Shown: positions 34,208-43,599, numbered from the stretch's first letter. The stretch is DNA of 64,000 bases from Rhodoflexus caldus (GCF_021206925.1 NZ_JAJPRF010000004.1:62001-126000); one strand, 5' to 3'. Notes: generated by a model from the letters alone, not told the origin. Translations and numbers: made by a program.

Positions 34208-36415
34208 ATGCGCATACTTCTTCATTTTTATCGGTGGTTGCTATTGGGCACGGGCTTAATAATGCTCAATGCCTGTCAGGTATATCATGATACGACCGCC
34301 CGATTCAATGCTTATTTTCTTGCCAAAGAAAAGATGCTGGAAGTAGAAGCAGCTTTATTGGCTGCAGCTCCTAATGACTACGGCGATATACTGATGGTAT
34401 TTCCTCGGATTGATTCTGCTTCGGGCGCTTCGCAAAAGACAGGGCTGGAATATGTTATTGAAAAGGCTTCTTTACCTATCAAATTTCATGAGCGCAGCAA
34501 ATGGGTGGACGATTGTTACCTGTTGATTGGCAAAGCACGGCTCTATATGGGCGATTTTCGGAATGCCGCCACTACCTTTAAGTACGTCAATACGAACAGC
34601 CCTGACCCTGATGCACGACATACGGCGCTGGTATGGTTGCAAAGGCTTTTTATTGAACAAGACAACAGTAAAGATGCGCTGTATGCGGCCGAGTATCTGA
34701 GCAAAGACGATAACCCGATTAATAATGACAATGCCCGCGACTTTTATCTGAACATGGCGCATTATTATCGGTTGGAGCAGGATTTGCCAAGAACCTCGGC
34801 TTATCTTGAAAAAGCATTGCCTTTTATCACCAACAAAGAAATGCGCATCAAAGCACTTTTTATTATTGCCCAAATCAGTCAGCGATTGGGTAAGTCTGAA
34901 AAGGCCTACGAATATTACAGCCAACTGACGCGCAGCAACCCTCCATATGAGATTCTGTTTCTTTCGCAACTCAATACGGCCGGTGCAGTTAATTTCGCAG
35001 ATGAAGATGCGGTTGCCAAAGCAGATAAAACCTTACAATCGCTGTTGAAAGACCCTAAAAATACCGAGTACAAAGACCGCATTTTGTTTGAAATAGGAAG
35101 TTTTGAAGTAAAACGCGGCCGATTGCAACAGGGATTGGAGGCTTACCGACAGTCGTTAGCTGCTACGGCCAAGCCACAACAAAAAGCCACAACTTACCTG
35201 CAAATGGGCAAAGTTTACTACGAACGTTTGCAGGATTATGCAAATGCGGCTTTGTACTATGACAGCGCCTCCCAAGTGCTGCCGACCTCTTCGCCCGACT
35301 ACGACGCAGTGAAGCGACAGGCCGGCATTTTAGGCGAATTTGCCGAAGAACAGGCCAAAGCAGCAATTGCCGAACGCCTGCTGCGACTTTATGCAATGAG
35401 CGATGCCGAACGCAAAAAAGCACTTGAAAAGGAAATCGCAGATGAAAAAGCCGCGATAGACCGACAACTCAAAACCGCTCAGCAAGACGCAAGCCGTTCG
35501 GGAGTGCCTGCTTTGCCTGCCAATAATTTCCCCGGTGCATCGGGCAACAGCAATACTTGGTATTTCTACAACGTACAAACCGTTGCCAACGGCAAAACAG
35601 CTTTTGCCCGCACATGGGGTAATATCCCGCTGGCAGACAACTGGCGGCTGTCCGACAAAGTGCGCGATTCGCAACCCGACGAAATCATGCGGCCAACGAC
35701 AGCCAACACGGCAGAGAAAGGCAAGGAAAACCGACCACAGGAGGCAGACCGTTATGCAGCAGTAAAGCCGATGGACAAACGATTGGCTGAAATTCCTGCC
35801 GACGAAGCAGAAGCAAAGCAAGTCCGTTTGGCATTGGCAGAGGCGCTCTATCAAACAGGCAAAATGTACTTTCAGATGCTGGAAGAACCTCAGAAAGCCC
35901 GTGCAAATTTGGAACGATTTGTACAATTGGCACCCGACCATCCGAAAGTGCCCGAAGCACTGTACACCATCATCCGCCTGTGCAGCGAACAAAAAGACTG
36001 TCAGCCCGATGCTTACAAACGCCAACTGCTGGAAAAATACCCCGAATCATCCTATGCGCAGTTGCTGAATAAGGCTTCAGGCGATAAAAACGAGGGAGCA
36101 GCAGATGCCGATTCGTTTCAGGCAGTGGCAGATGCAGCGGTTGTAAAGGCATATGCTGAAGCCTATGAACTGTATCGCAGCGGACAATATGCGCAGGCGC
36201 TTGACCAATTCCATCAAATGGAGGTGCGCTACCCCGGCAATCCGCTTAGCGAACAAATCTCAATGCTGAAAATTTTATCCCGTTTGGCATTGGAGCCTGC
36301 TTCGGTGCAGGCAGAAAATGACCTGAAAAACTTTATTACTGCCGCTCGCCGCCCCGAACTCGTGGAAATGGCAAAGGCGGTATTACAAAAAATAGAAGAA
36401 CGCAAAAAACCATGA
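34208..36415 (+). CDS. sprE: Type IX secretion / gliding lipoprotein SprE (PorW)
   Basis: 735 residues, shorter than the ~870-residue Flavobacterium protein. Lipobox LNACQ (cysteine at residue 23), then the family opening YHDTTARFNAYFLAKEKML and ten or so TPR-like repeats. A middle disordered Pro/Glu segment (~480-510) and C-terminal TPRs (DKRLAEIPADEAEAKQVRLALAEALYQTGKMYF; YPGNPLSEQ). SprE/PorW connects periplasmic parts of the T9SS motor. Together with the large sorted protein downstream it shows that the host secretes by T9SS. Its stop overlaps the next gene's start by 4 bases (ATGA). Confidence 0.85.
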   Translation: MRILLHFYRWLLLGTGLIMLNACQVYHDTTARFNAYFLAKEKMLEVEAALLAAAPNDYGDILMVFPRIDSASGASQKTGLEYVIEKASLPIKFHERSKWVDDCYLLIGKARLYMGDFRNAATTFKYVNTNSPDPDARHTALVWLQRLFIEQDNSKDALYAAEYLSKDDNPINNDNARDFYLNMAHYYRLEQDLPRTSAYLEKALPFITNKEMRIKALFIIAQISQRLGKSEKAYEYYSQLTRSNPPYEILFLSQLNTAGAVNFADEDAVAKADKTLQSLLKDPKNTEYKDRILFEIGSFEVKRGRLQQGLEAYRQSLAATAKPQQKATTYLQMGKVYYERLQDYANAALYYDSASQVLPTSSPDYDAVKRQAGILGEFAEEQAKAAIAERLLRLYAMSDAERKKALEKEIADEKAAIDRQLKTAQQDASRSGVPALPANNFPGASGNSNTWYFYNVQTVANGKTAFARTWGNIPLADNWRLSDKVRDSQPDEIMRPTTANTAEKGKENRPQEADRYAAVKPMDKRLAEIPADEAEAKQVRLALAEALYQTGKMYFQMLEEPQKARANLERFVQLAPDHPKVPEALYTIIRLCSEQKDCQPDAYKRQLLEKYPESSYAQLLNKASGDKNEGAADADSFQAVADAAVVKAYAEAYELYRSGQYAQALDQFHQMEVRYPGNPLSEQISMLKILSRLALEPASVQAENDLKNFITAARRPELVEMAKAVLQKIEERKKP

Positions 36416-37086
36416 ATCGCACCATTGCAGCCATTGTACCCATGCGCCACAACAGTGAGCGCGTTCCCGGAAAAAACTACCGCTCATTCAACGGCAAGCC
36501 GCTGTTTCACTACGTAACGGAAAGTTTGCTGAAAGTGCCGGCTATCACCCAAGTAGTGATTGATACCGACAGCCCGACAGTAATAGACTATGCGCGGAAG
36601 CACTTTCCACAAGTAATTCTGCTGGAACGCCCCGAGCACCTGCGCGACGGCTCCATCCCGATGAACGACGTGCTGCTCAACGTTATCAATCAGGTACAGG
36701 CCGATTTTTACCTGCAAACTCACAGCACCAACCCTTTGCTGAGTGCGGCAACTATTCAGAAGGCAGTGGATTTATTTCTCAAACAATACCCGATTTATGA
36801 TTCGCTGTTTTCGGTAACGCGTCTGCAAACCCGCCTGTGGGACGAGTTAGCCCGTGCCATCAATCACAACCCCAATATATTGTTGCGCACACAGGATTTG
36901 CCGCCCGTTTACGAAGAAAATTCATGCCTCTATTTGTTTGATAAAAAAATTTTGGTAGAAAGGCACAACCGAATCGGCAACCGCCCTTATTTGCTTGAAA
37001 TTCCTAAACATGAAGCCCTTGATATTGACGAGGAGATAGATTTTACCGTAGCTGAAATGGTACACAAGGCAGTATATGGCGGATAA
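36412..37086 (+). CDS. Acylneuraminate cytidylyltransferase-family protein
   Basis: 224 residues. Nucleotide-binding loop (AIVPMRHNSERVPGKNY), dinucleotide-site LERPEHLRDG and a metal-binding DIDEEIDF near the C-terminus match CMP-sugar synthases (NeuA/KdsB-like). The family couples CTP to sialic-acid-like or Kdo-like sugars. The N-terminal pattern differs from classical NeuA (IPxRGGSK), so the sugar is uncertain. The start overlaps the sprE stop (ATGA), giving translational coupling. No NeuB-like gene is near. A terminator follows. Confidence 0.85.
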   Translation: MNRTIAAIVPMRHNSERVPGKNYRSFNGKPLFHYVTESLLKVPAITQVVIDTDSPTVIDYARKHFPQVILLERPEHLRDGSIPMNDVLLNVINQVQADFYLQTHSTNPLLSAATIQKAVDLFLKQYPIYDSLFSVTRLQTRLWDELARAINHNPNILLRTQDLPPVYEENSCLYLFDKKILVERHNRIGNRPYLLEIPKHEALDIDEEIDFTVAEMVHKAVYGG

Positions 37087-37133
37087 GTCAAACGCCACCC
37101 TCCTATCCGAATTGCCGAAAACGGCAAACCAGC

Positions 37134-37167
37134 AAAAAACCCCGACTGAAAGCAGACGGGGTTTTTT
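37134..37167 (+). terminator. Terminator after the cytidylyltransferase gene
   Basis: Stem CCCCG(A)CTG / CAG(A)CGGGG (37140-37148, 37153-37161) flanked by AAAAAA and TTTTTT, 50 bases past the stop. On either strand it has a T tract, so it is bidirectional. Confidence 0.88.
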
Positions 37168-37323
37168 CAAACTTACAACTTAACCCTATTGATTTGAAAA
37201 AAGAAATTGAACATCCTACCATTTGCAGTCCTAAACCTCCTGCCTCAGATGACATAGAAACATAAGCGCTCATGTAGTGTTCAAAATTATGAAAAAACGT
37301 GGGGTTTGCAATCTTAATTTATG

Positions 37324-37983
37324 TTAAATAGTTTTCAGCAGGTTTTCTTTGAGCAATTTAAACTCTTCGGGAGTAATCAGCCCTTTGTCTAATAGCTCGG
37401 AAAGCTCGCGCAGTTTGGCCAGCGCATCGTTGGTGCTTGTGCCGCCCGCCGATTTGGGAGGCTGTTCGCTGCCTGTGGCTTTATTGGCTTCTGCCGTTGT
37501 TTTTTCTTTGCGCAACTCTTCCACAAAGGCTTTGCCGCGCTCAAATTGTTTCTTGTAGAAATCTTTAAAAGCCTCTACATCAAAGTTTTGCATATTACCG
37601 CCATTTTCAAAGTGTGTCATAAAAACCTGCCCTACGGCGTAGGTGGTTGCCCCCGAAATAGCTGCCATGCTTACCCCGCCTATAACGCTGCCTAACCCGG
37701 GAATCACTTTGATGGCTTCCGCGCCCATGCGCGAAAGTGCGCTGCCCGTCAAGGTTGCCAACAACGTTTTAAACTGCGACTCGGAAAAGTTAATCTCGTA
37801 GATTACGCACAATTGTTTCAGCATATCCATCTGGATAGCTGTAACAGCCACCATGTCAGCCACCGGAATAGGTATTAGGCCGGCACCCATTGACCACATC
37901 ACGCTGCTTTTGATAACGGCTTCCGATTTGTCTTTGCGGCTGCCCATGGTTTCTTTAATCTTATTTAAAAAATAGTCTATCAT
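37324..37983 (-). CDS. DUF697 protein with a C-terminal SHOCT motif
   Basis: 219 residues. The N-terminal helices (AEAVIKSSVMWSMGAGLIPIPVADMVAVTAIQ-type) and the glycine-rich GLGSVIGGVSMAAISGATTYAVGQ are typical of DUF697 membrane-associated proteins linked to GTPases. Residues ~185-219 (AKLRELSELLDKGLITPEEFKLLKENLL) are a SHOCT motif, a short interaction module. Likely a membrane-associated scaffold. No partner GTPase is adjacent. Confidence 0.78.
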   Translation of the reverse strand: MIDYFLNKIKETMGSRKDKSEAVIKSSVMWSMGAGLIPIPVADMVAVTAIQMDMLKQLCVIYEINFSESQFKTLLATLTGSALSRMGAEAIKVIPGLGSVIGGVSMAAISGATTYAVGQVFMTHFENGGNMQNFDVEAFKDFYKKQFERGKAFVEELRKEKTTAEANKATGSEQPPKSAGGTSTNDALAKLRELSELLDKGLITPEEFKLLKENLLKTI

Positions 37984-38055
37984 TGTGATTGAGTGTTTGA
38001 ATGCAATGTCAGGAACTCTATTGCATTGAACGGATGCCGTCTGATAAAGTTAGCA

Positions 38056-38253
38056 TTACTTGCCTTCTTCGTCTTTCTTTGTGATTTTGCGGTCGGGCAG
38101 GTGCTCGTCCAAGAAAGCGTTGATTTCGTCAATGCTCTTGGTTGAAACAATTTCGCCGAACGAATTGATACTTACTTCAAAGCCTTCTAATGCCTTGTTC
38201 ACTTTGGGCTTGGTTTGTTCGTCTGTCGTTTTTTTATTAATTTTCTTTGCCAT
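38056..38253 (-). CDS. Small conserved protein of unknown function
   Basis: 65 residues, hydrophilic, starting MAKKINKKTTDEQ. The centre, GFEVSINSFGEIVSTKSIDEINAFLDEH, looks like a small alpha/beta module. Nothing catalytic is visible. Located 72 bases upstream of the DUF697 gene on the same strand, so it may belong with it. Confidence 0.6.
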   Translation of the reverse strand: MAKKINKKTTDEQTKPKVNKALEGFEVSINSFGEIVSTKSIDEINAFLDEHLPDRKITKKDEEGK

Positions 38254-38366
38254 AACGGAAGCGATTAGGTTGCTGATTGGAAATTTTTGTACGGATACGA
38301 TGTGAAGTATCCTTACCGTTTGTAATCGGTAATTTGCAAAATAATTTACGGAATTTCATCGGAATA

Positions 38367-38891
38367 ATGCGCGAATTCATCCGAAATATTGTGATAGGGC
38401 TATTGTTTTCCTTATTGCTTGCAGGTTGCAGCCTTGCGCCCGCAGGCGAGGATTGGGATTCGCCCGTAGATATTCCCGAAGGGCAAATTCGGCTGGCAAC
38501 GGACAACAGCATATTAGTTTTCAGCAATGCGGGCGGCATACCCGATGCGGATGCCAACGGCTACCTGCCCATGCCCGTAGGCTTTTTGAGTTTGTACCGC
38601 CAACTGTCGTTTGCAGACCGCCGTTCGGTGCAACTGCGGTTTACGGGCTTTGACCTGCGCGGCATTCGCCCGCCGTTTCGCGTAGAGCGCAATGTTTCGA
38701 TCACGCTTTTTTTGGGTAATACGCGCAGTTTTACCGCCACCGCCCCGAGCGATTTGCAACTTGTCATCACCGAAATTTCGGGGAATACTGTCAAAGGCAG
38801 ATTTTCGGCTACTGCCGTCAATATAACCAACTCTAACGACCGCCTGCGCATCAGCAACGGGCAGTTTCATATCACTTTTACCGAACTGTAA
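38367..38891 (+). CDS. Putative lipoprotein
   Basis: 174 residues. Signal peptide and lipobox LLAGCS (cysteine at residue 21), then a beta-rich domain (PEGQIRLATDNSILVFSN, ... NVSITLFLGNTRSF, DLQLVITEISGNTVKGRFS). The ATG at 38367 is chosen as it gives a classical lipoprotein signal; an in-frame start at 38277 would bury it. Nine bases separate its stop from the mce start, so the genes may be co-transcribed. Function unknown. Confidence 0.72.
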   Translation: MREFIRNIVIGLLFSLLLAGCSLAPAGEDWDSPVDIPEGQIRLATDNSILVFSNAGGIPDADANGYLPMPVGFLSLYRQLSFADRRSVQLRFTGFDLRGIRPPFRVERNVSITLFLGNTRSFTATAPSDLQLVITEISGNTVKGRFSATAVNITNSNDRLRISNGQFHITFTEL

Positions 38892-38899
38892 ACAATCAC

Positions 38900-39313
38900 A
38901 TGATTAAAGTAGAACACATCGGCATTGCCATCAAAGGACTTTCAGAGGCGAACGAATTGTTTCACAAACTGTTTGGCAAAGCACATTACAAAATTGAAGA
39001 AGTCGGCAGCGAAGGGGTAAACACCTCATTTTTCCAAATGGGCGAAACCAAGATAGAGTTGCTGGAAGCCACCCGCCCCGACAGCCCCATTGCCAAATTC
39101 ATTGAGAAAAAGGGCGAAGGGCTGCACCACATCGCCTTTGAAGTGGCGGACATCCGCGCGGAAATGCAACGCTTGCAGGCAGAAGGTTTCCAACTGCTCA
39201 ACGAAACGCCCAAACGCGGCGCAGACAACAAACTCATCTGCTTTTTGCATCCCAAATCTACGGGCGGCGTGCTGGTAGAACTCTGTCAGGAAATCAAACC
39301 GCAAGACGCATGA
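38900..39313 (+). CDS. mce: Methylmalonyl-CoA epimerase
   Basis: 137 residues. A VOC-fold enzyme that converts (R)- to (S)-methylmalonyl-CoA. The signature KVEHIGIAI (metal His), ETKIELLEATRPDSPI, HHIAFEVADI and LVELCQE supplies the metal-binding His, His and Glu residues in order. Propionyl-CoA or branched-chain metabolism is implied. The mutase is not in the window. The stop overlaps the next ATG (ATGATG). Confidence 0.93.
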   Translation: MIKVEHIGIAIKGLSEANELFHKLFGKAHYKIEEVGSEGVNTSFFQMGETKIELLEATRPDSPIAKFIEKKGEGLHHIAFEVADIRAEMQRLQAEGFQLLNETPKRGADNKLICFLHPKSTGGVLVELCQEIKPQDA

Positions 39314-40836
39314 TGCAGGGCGCACAATTCTTGGGTTTCGGCAGAAGCGGACAAAGCAACGTAACGTTTCCATCTATCAACCCGCGTACTAACGAGCCGA
39401 CGGGTTTTACGTTCTACAAAGCAACCGAAAGCGAGTGCCGCTGTGCCGCTGAGCTTGCCAAAAGCGCTTTTGAGCAAATGTGGCACATCAGCGACCGACA
39501 GCGGGCTGCCTTTTTGCGGGCAGTTGCCGCCGAGTTAGAGGCTTGTGCCGATGCGCTCATGCAGGCAATTATGGCAGAAACCGCGCTGCCCCCGTTCCGC
39601 ATCATGAGCGAACGCATGCGCACGCAGTTTCAACTCACCTCTTTTGCCGATTTGCTGGAAAAAGGCGGCTGGCAGGAAGAGCGCACCGATGCCGCACAAC
39701 CGCAGCGGCAGCCCGTTCCAAAGCCTGCTTTGTATAAAAGGCTTGTGCCGATTGGTCCCGTTCTGGTTTTTGGGGCGGCGAACTTTCCGCTGGCTTATTC
39801 CGTAGCGGGGGTGGACAGTGCCGCCGCGTGGGCTGCGGGCTGTCCCGTGATTGTCAAGGCGCATCCCGCCCATCCGCGCACCAGCGAACTGACGGCGGAA
39901 GCCATCGTCAAGGCTGCCAAAGACACCCGAATGCCCGAAGGCATCTTTTCCATGCTGTTTGACAACGGGTTCGGCACGGCGCGATGTTTGGTACAACATC
40001 CGTATATCAAAGCATGCGGTTTTACGGGTTCGTTGGCAGGGGGCATGGCACTCTACCGCTTGGCACAGGAACGCACAGACCCCATTCCGTTTTTTGCCGA
40101 AATGAGCAGCCTCAACCCCGTGTTGCTGTTGCCCGAAGCCCTGCAAAATCGGGGCGAAGCCATCGCCGCGCAACTCACGCAATCTATCACCAACAACATG
40201 GGGCAGTTTTGCACCAAACCCGGCTTGCTGTTGATGCCCGAAGGCGAAGCCGCCCAAAATTTTTTACATCACCTTTCGCAAGGCATTGCGCAAACGGCGG
40301 CTGAAACGATGCTCAACGAGGGTATCGCCACCAACTACAACCACCGCCGAATGCGGGCAATGGAACAGGCAGGCGTAGAAATTTTGGCTGTATCCGACCG
40401 CAAGGCACGTATGGAAGACCAAAACATCGGCATACCTGCCTTGCTGAAAATCAGCGGCAAACAGTTTTTGGAAAACCCGATTTTTGCCGATGAAATTTTC
40501 GGACCTTGCAGCATTGCCGTTGTTTGCAAAAACGAGGGCGAAATGTGGCAATGTCTGGCGCAATTGGAAGGGCAACTTACCTGTTCCATCTTCGGCGAAG
40601 AGCAGGAATTGGCAGCCCGTCGCAACCGCCTGTTTGCAATGGCGGAAAAAGCGGGCAGGCTGATTTTCAACGGCGTACCTACGGGCGTGGAAGTTTCGGC
40701 GGCAATGCAGCACGGCGGCCCGTTCCCTGCCACCACCGATGCGCGCTTCGGTTCGGTTGGCAGCGATGCCATGCGTCGTTTTCTGCGTCCCGTTGCGTTT
40801 CAGAATTGCCCTGAAGCTCTTTTGCCCCGCGGATAA
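39310..40836 (+). CDS. NADP-type aldehyde dehydrogenase (ketoglutarate-semialdehyde-like)
   Basis: 508 residues. The catalytic cysteine is in MGQFCTKPG and the glutamate in FFAEMSSLNPV; the cofactor pocket shows ANFPLAYSVAGVDSAAAWAAGCPVIVKAHPAH. The His in KAHPAH suggests NADP preference as in family members called alpha-ketoglutaric semialdehyde dehydrogenase. It overlaps mce by 4 bases, so is co-expressed. Its substrate is not fixed from the sequence. A hairpin follows 50 bases downstream. Confidence 0.88.
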   Translation: MMQGAQFLGFGRSGQSNVTFPSINPRTNEPTGFTFYKATESECRCAAELAKSAFEQMWHISDRQRAAFLRAVAAELEACADALMQAIMAETALPPFRIMSERMRTQFQLTSFADLLEKGGWQEERTDAAQPQRQPVPKPALYKRLVPIGPVLVFGAANFPLAYSVAGVDSAAAWAAGCPVIVKAHPAHPRTSELTAEAIVKAAKDTRMPEGIFSMLFDNGFGTARCLVQHPYIKACGFTGSLAGGMALYRLAQERTDPIPFFAEMSSLNPVLLLPEALQNRGEAIAAQLTQSITNNMGQFCTKPGLLLMPEGEAAQNFLHHLSQGIAQTAAETMLNEGIATNYNHRRMRAMEQAGVEILAVSDRKARMEDQNIGIPALLKISGKQFLENPIFADEIFGPCSIAVVCKNEGEMWQCLAQLEGQLTCSIFGEEQELAARRNRLFAMAEKAGRLIFNGVPTGVEVSAAMQHGGPFPATTDARFGSVGSDAMRRFLRPVAFQNCPEALLPRG

Positions 40837-40882
40837 AGGCAGATTGAGCGTAAAAAAATCAGCGCAAGCCCGCGTCATCTGC

Positions 40883-40913
40883 AAAAAAATCAGCGTTCAA
40901 GCACTGATTTTTT
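40883..40913 (+). terminator. Terminator after the aldehyde dehydrogenase gene
   Basis: Stem AAAAAATCAG / CTGATTTTTT (40884-40893, 40904-40913) with a 10-base loop. T-run is inside the stem's 3' arm. Fifty bases past the stop. Confidence 0.75.
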
Positions 40914-41027
40914 GACGGGGTTTGTGTTAAATGAATTACATCTTCGCGTACTTTGCGGGGGAAACCGTGTTTCTCAAACCCAGTCAGCGGACGAAGTCCC
41001 TGCCGGCGGTTTATTAAAAATACAGAC

Positions 41028-42089
41028 ATGACAGCTGCCAATACATTCAATATCAGCCAGTTGCTGCGCCCGCACATTGCGGGGCTGAAGCCTTATTCCT
41101 CTGCCCGCGACGAGTACAGCGGCAAAGAGGGCATATTTCTGGATGCCAACGAAAATGCCTTCGGTTCAGTTACCGAGCAGGCTTTTAACCGCTATCCCGA
41201 CCCTTACCAGCAGGAACTGAAAGCCAAAATTGCCGAGTTGAAACATTGTCGCCCCGAGCAAATTTTTCTGGGCAACGGCAGCGATGAGGCGATAGACTTG
41301 CTATACCGCGCTTTTTGCGAACCGCATTTGGACAATGTGATTATTTGTCCGCCGACCTACGGCATGTACGAAGTTAGCGCGGAAATCAATTGTGTGGAAG
41401 TGCGCCGCGTACCGCTCACTGCCGAGTTCCAACTGCAACCGCAGGCGATTATGGAAGCGGTGGATTGGCACACCAAAATGATTTTCGTTTGTTCGCCCAA
41501 CAACCCGACTGCTAACAACATGGCACCGGACGACATCCGCTACCTGCTGGAACATTTCCATGGGCTGGTGGTCGTAGATGAGGCATATATTGATTTTACC
41601 TCACAGCCGAGTTTTGTGCAATCGCTGGAAAAATACCCCAACTTAGTGGTGTTGCAAACATTCTCTAAGGCATGGGGTTTGGCGGCGTTGCGCTTGGGCA
41701 TGGCGTTCGCCTCACCCGATATTATTCGCGTGCTGAACAAAATTAAGCCGCCATACAACATCAACGGCGTAACCCAACAGTTGGCATTAGTCGGTTTGAG
41801 CCGCACCGATACTTTCCGCGAAATGGTGAACGAAACGCTGCAACAGCGCGAAATGCTGGCAGCTACGCTCAAATCGCTGCCGCAAGTGCTGCACGTGTAC
41901 CCGTCGGATGCCAACTTTTTGTTGGTCAAAGTGCCGCGCCCGAAGGAATTGTACGATTTCCTGACGCAAAACCGGGTAATTGTGCGCGACCGCTCTAAAT
42001 TGGCACTTTGCGAAGGCTGCCTGCGCATCACGGTAGGCACAGCCGAGGAAAACCGCCAACTGGCAGCCGCGATTCAGCAGTTTGTGTAG
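41028..42089 (+). CDS. hisC: Histidinol-phosphate aminotransferase
   Basis: 353 residues. Fold-type I PLP enzyme of histidine synthesis. The N-terminal LLRPHIAGLKPY, DANENAFGS (substrate), SPNNPTANN, VVVDEAYIDF and FSKAWGLAALRLG (PLP lysine in FSKAW) are clear. The ATG at 41028 is chosen; an upstream in-frame start at 40953 adds residues with no family match. No other his gene is present. The AAA ATPase gene starts on the base after its stop. Confidence 0.93.
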   Translation: MTAANTFNISQLLRPHIAGLKPYSSARDEYSGKEGIFLDANENAFGSVTEQAFNRYPDPYQQELKAKIAELKHCRPEQIFLGNGSDEAIDLLYRAFCEPHLDNVIICPPTYGMYEVSAEINCVEVRRVPLTAEFQLQPQAIMEAVDWHTKMIFVCSPNNPTANNMAPDDIRYLLEHFHGLVVVDEAYIDFTSQPSFVQSLEKYPNLVVLQTFSKAWGLAALRLGMAFASPDIIRVLNKIKPPYNINGVTQQLALVGLSRTDTFREMVNETLQQREMLAATLKSLPQVLHVYPSDANFLLVKVPRPKELYDFLTQNRVIVRDRSKLALCEGCLRITVGTAEENRQLAAAIQQFV

Positions 42090-43526
42090 ATGGATGACAT
42101 CCTGAAATATTACCTTGCCAATACGCTTGCTACGCCTTCGGTGATGGCGGGGCGACTCACCCACCCCATTACGCACATGCGCTATCCCGAAAGGCAAGTA
42201 TTTACGCGTTTGCAAAAGTATGCCGATGATTTTTTTGCCAAAGGTACAGAACCTCGCCTGATAAGCCTGACCGGACTGCGAGGAACGGGAAAAACAACGT
42301 TGCTTTGGCAAACGGCAAATCACATCGGCAGTCGGTACGGGCAATCGGTTTATTTCTTCAATGTCAATACACTGAAAAACCTGAATATCAGCCTTTTTGC
42401 TGCATTAGAAGCCTTTCAGCAACACATCGTACAGCGGCGTTTTAACGAACTGACCGCGCCTATTGTGTTGCTTTTTGACGAAGTACAAGACGATGAGCAA
42501 TGGGCGCAAACGCTGAAAATTTTGTATGACGAAGCCAAAACAGCATTTATTCTTTGCACGGGGTCTTCGGCTTTGCTGCTCAACAGCACGGCAGATTTGG
42601 CAAGGCGCATGTTCCTGCAACGGATTTTTCCGTACAATTTCAGCGAATTGCTCACCGTTCAAAATGTCGTACAGCCTGCCCTGAACCTCAGGCTTCCCGA
42701 CAGGCAACTTGCCGAGCAACTCAAACAAATCATATTTTACAGCGAAGACGCAGCAAGTTGTCATCAGCAACTTGTTGATATTCAGCATGAAATACAGCCT
42801 GTTATTCACCGTTGGCAGTCGCAATTGCCCGACCTGCCGGAACGCTACATCAACTACCTGAATCTGCCCAACTTGTTGTTTTACGAAGATGCGGATGCCA
42901 TTCATCAAAACATTCTTGATTTGCTGAAACGCATCATTTACGAAGACATTCCGACGCTTAAACCCGCCTACGAGGATTTGGGCAAAATAGAAAAGCTCAT
43001 GTTGCGGCTGGCAGGTTCTGATGAAATCAATCCCGAAAAACTGGCGGGCATTATCGGTATGAAGCAACAGGCTATCCATGAATTGACGGACTTACTTGTA
43101 AAAGCTGAGTTGATAAACGTACTGCTGCCTTTCGGCGGACTTGACAGCCGCATCAACAAGCATAAAAAAGCGTTTTTCATGTCGCCATCGTTGCGGCGGG
43201 CATTGCTATACAGCCTCTATGGACAAATTTTGCCCGAACAATACCGCAGCAAGTTGCGGGAAGATGCGGTAATGATGTATCTGAAAAGAGTTTTGCCGGA
43301 AAATATCATTTCGTTTGCCGCAGGCAGCCCGACCGCCAACCCCGATTTTGTGATTGAAACGCGGGAACGTCCATTGGTGCTGGAAGTGGGTACACATAAA
43401 ACAAGCACCGCCCAAGCGCGTGTCATACCTGCCCGTTACGGCTTGTTGGTATCCGACGGCAGCGATGTACCTCTGCTGAAAGAAAACACTGTTCAAATAC
43501 CCTTTAACTGGTTTTTGTTGTTGTAG
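42090..43526 (+). CDS. AAA ATPase of the AAA_14/DUF4143 type
   Basis: 478 residues. Walker A SLTGLRGTGKTT (residues ~59-70) and Walker B IVLLFDEVQDDEQW (Asp-Glu at 130-131), then an FILCTGSSALLL sensor-like stretch. The C-terminal half is helical, with a winged-helix-like KLAGIIGMKQQAIHELTDLLVKAELINVL segment and a DUF4143-like nuclease-fold region (NPDFVIETRERPLVLEVG). The family is widespread and poorly understood. Start immediately follows the hisC stop, but co-function with hisC is unlikely. Not followed by any gene in the next 146 bases. Confidence 0.85.
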   Translation: MDDILKYYLANTLATPSVMAGRLTHPITHMRYPERQVFTRLQKYADDFFAKGTEPRLISLTGLRGTGKTTLLWQTANHIGSRYGQSVYFFNVNTLKNLNISLFAALEAFQQHIVQRRFNELTAPIVLLFDEVQDDEQWAQTLKILYDEAKTAFILCTGSSALLLNSTADLARRMFLQRIFPYNFSELLTVQNVVQPALNLRLPDRQLAEQLKQIIFYSEDAASCHQQLVDIQHEIQPVIHRWQSQLPDLPERYINYLNLPNLLFYEDADAIHQNILDLLKRIIYEDIPTLKPAYEDLGKIEKLMLRLAGSDEINPEKLAGIIGMKQQAIHELTDLLVKAELINVLLPFGGLDSRINKHKKAFFMSPSLRRALLYSLYGQILPEQYRSKLREDAVMMYLKRVLPENIISFAAGSPTANPDFVIETRERPLVLEVGTHKTSTAQARVIPARYGLLVSDGSDVPLLKENTVQIPFNWFLLL

Positions 43527-43547
43527 AAGGTACATAGCGCACCGTGT

Positions 43548-43599
43548 CCGTTGCACGTCGCCGTTGCACGTCGCCGTTGCACGCCGCCGTTGCACATCG
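43548..43599. repeat. Four tandem copies of a 13-base repeat
   Basis: Units CCGTTGCACGTCG, CCGTTGCACGTCG, CCGTTGCACGCCG, CCGTTGCACATCG at 43548-43560, 43561-43573, 43574-43586 and 43587-43599. Two are identical and each of the others has one change. It lies after the AAA ATPase stop and before the nuoI promoter. No spacers, so not CRISPR. Confidence 0.9.

Noticed and set aside
40953-41027. Upstream extension of hisC
   Set aside because: Adds residues that match no hisC N-terminus; the ATG at 41028 fits the family.
40914-41027. Riboswitch or attenuator before hisC
   Set aside because: No histidine-rich leader peptide and no recognisable aptamer core.
43548-43599. Possible CRISPR array
   Set aside because: The 13-base units are contiguous and lack spacers; no cas genes nearby.
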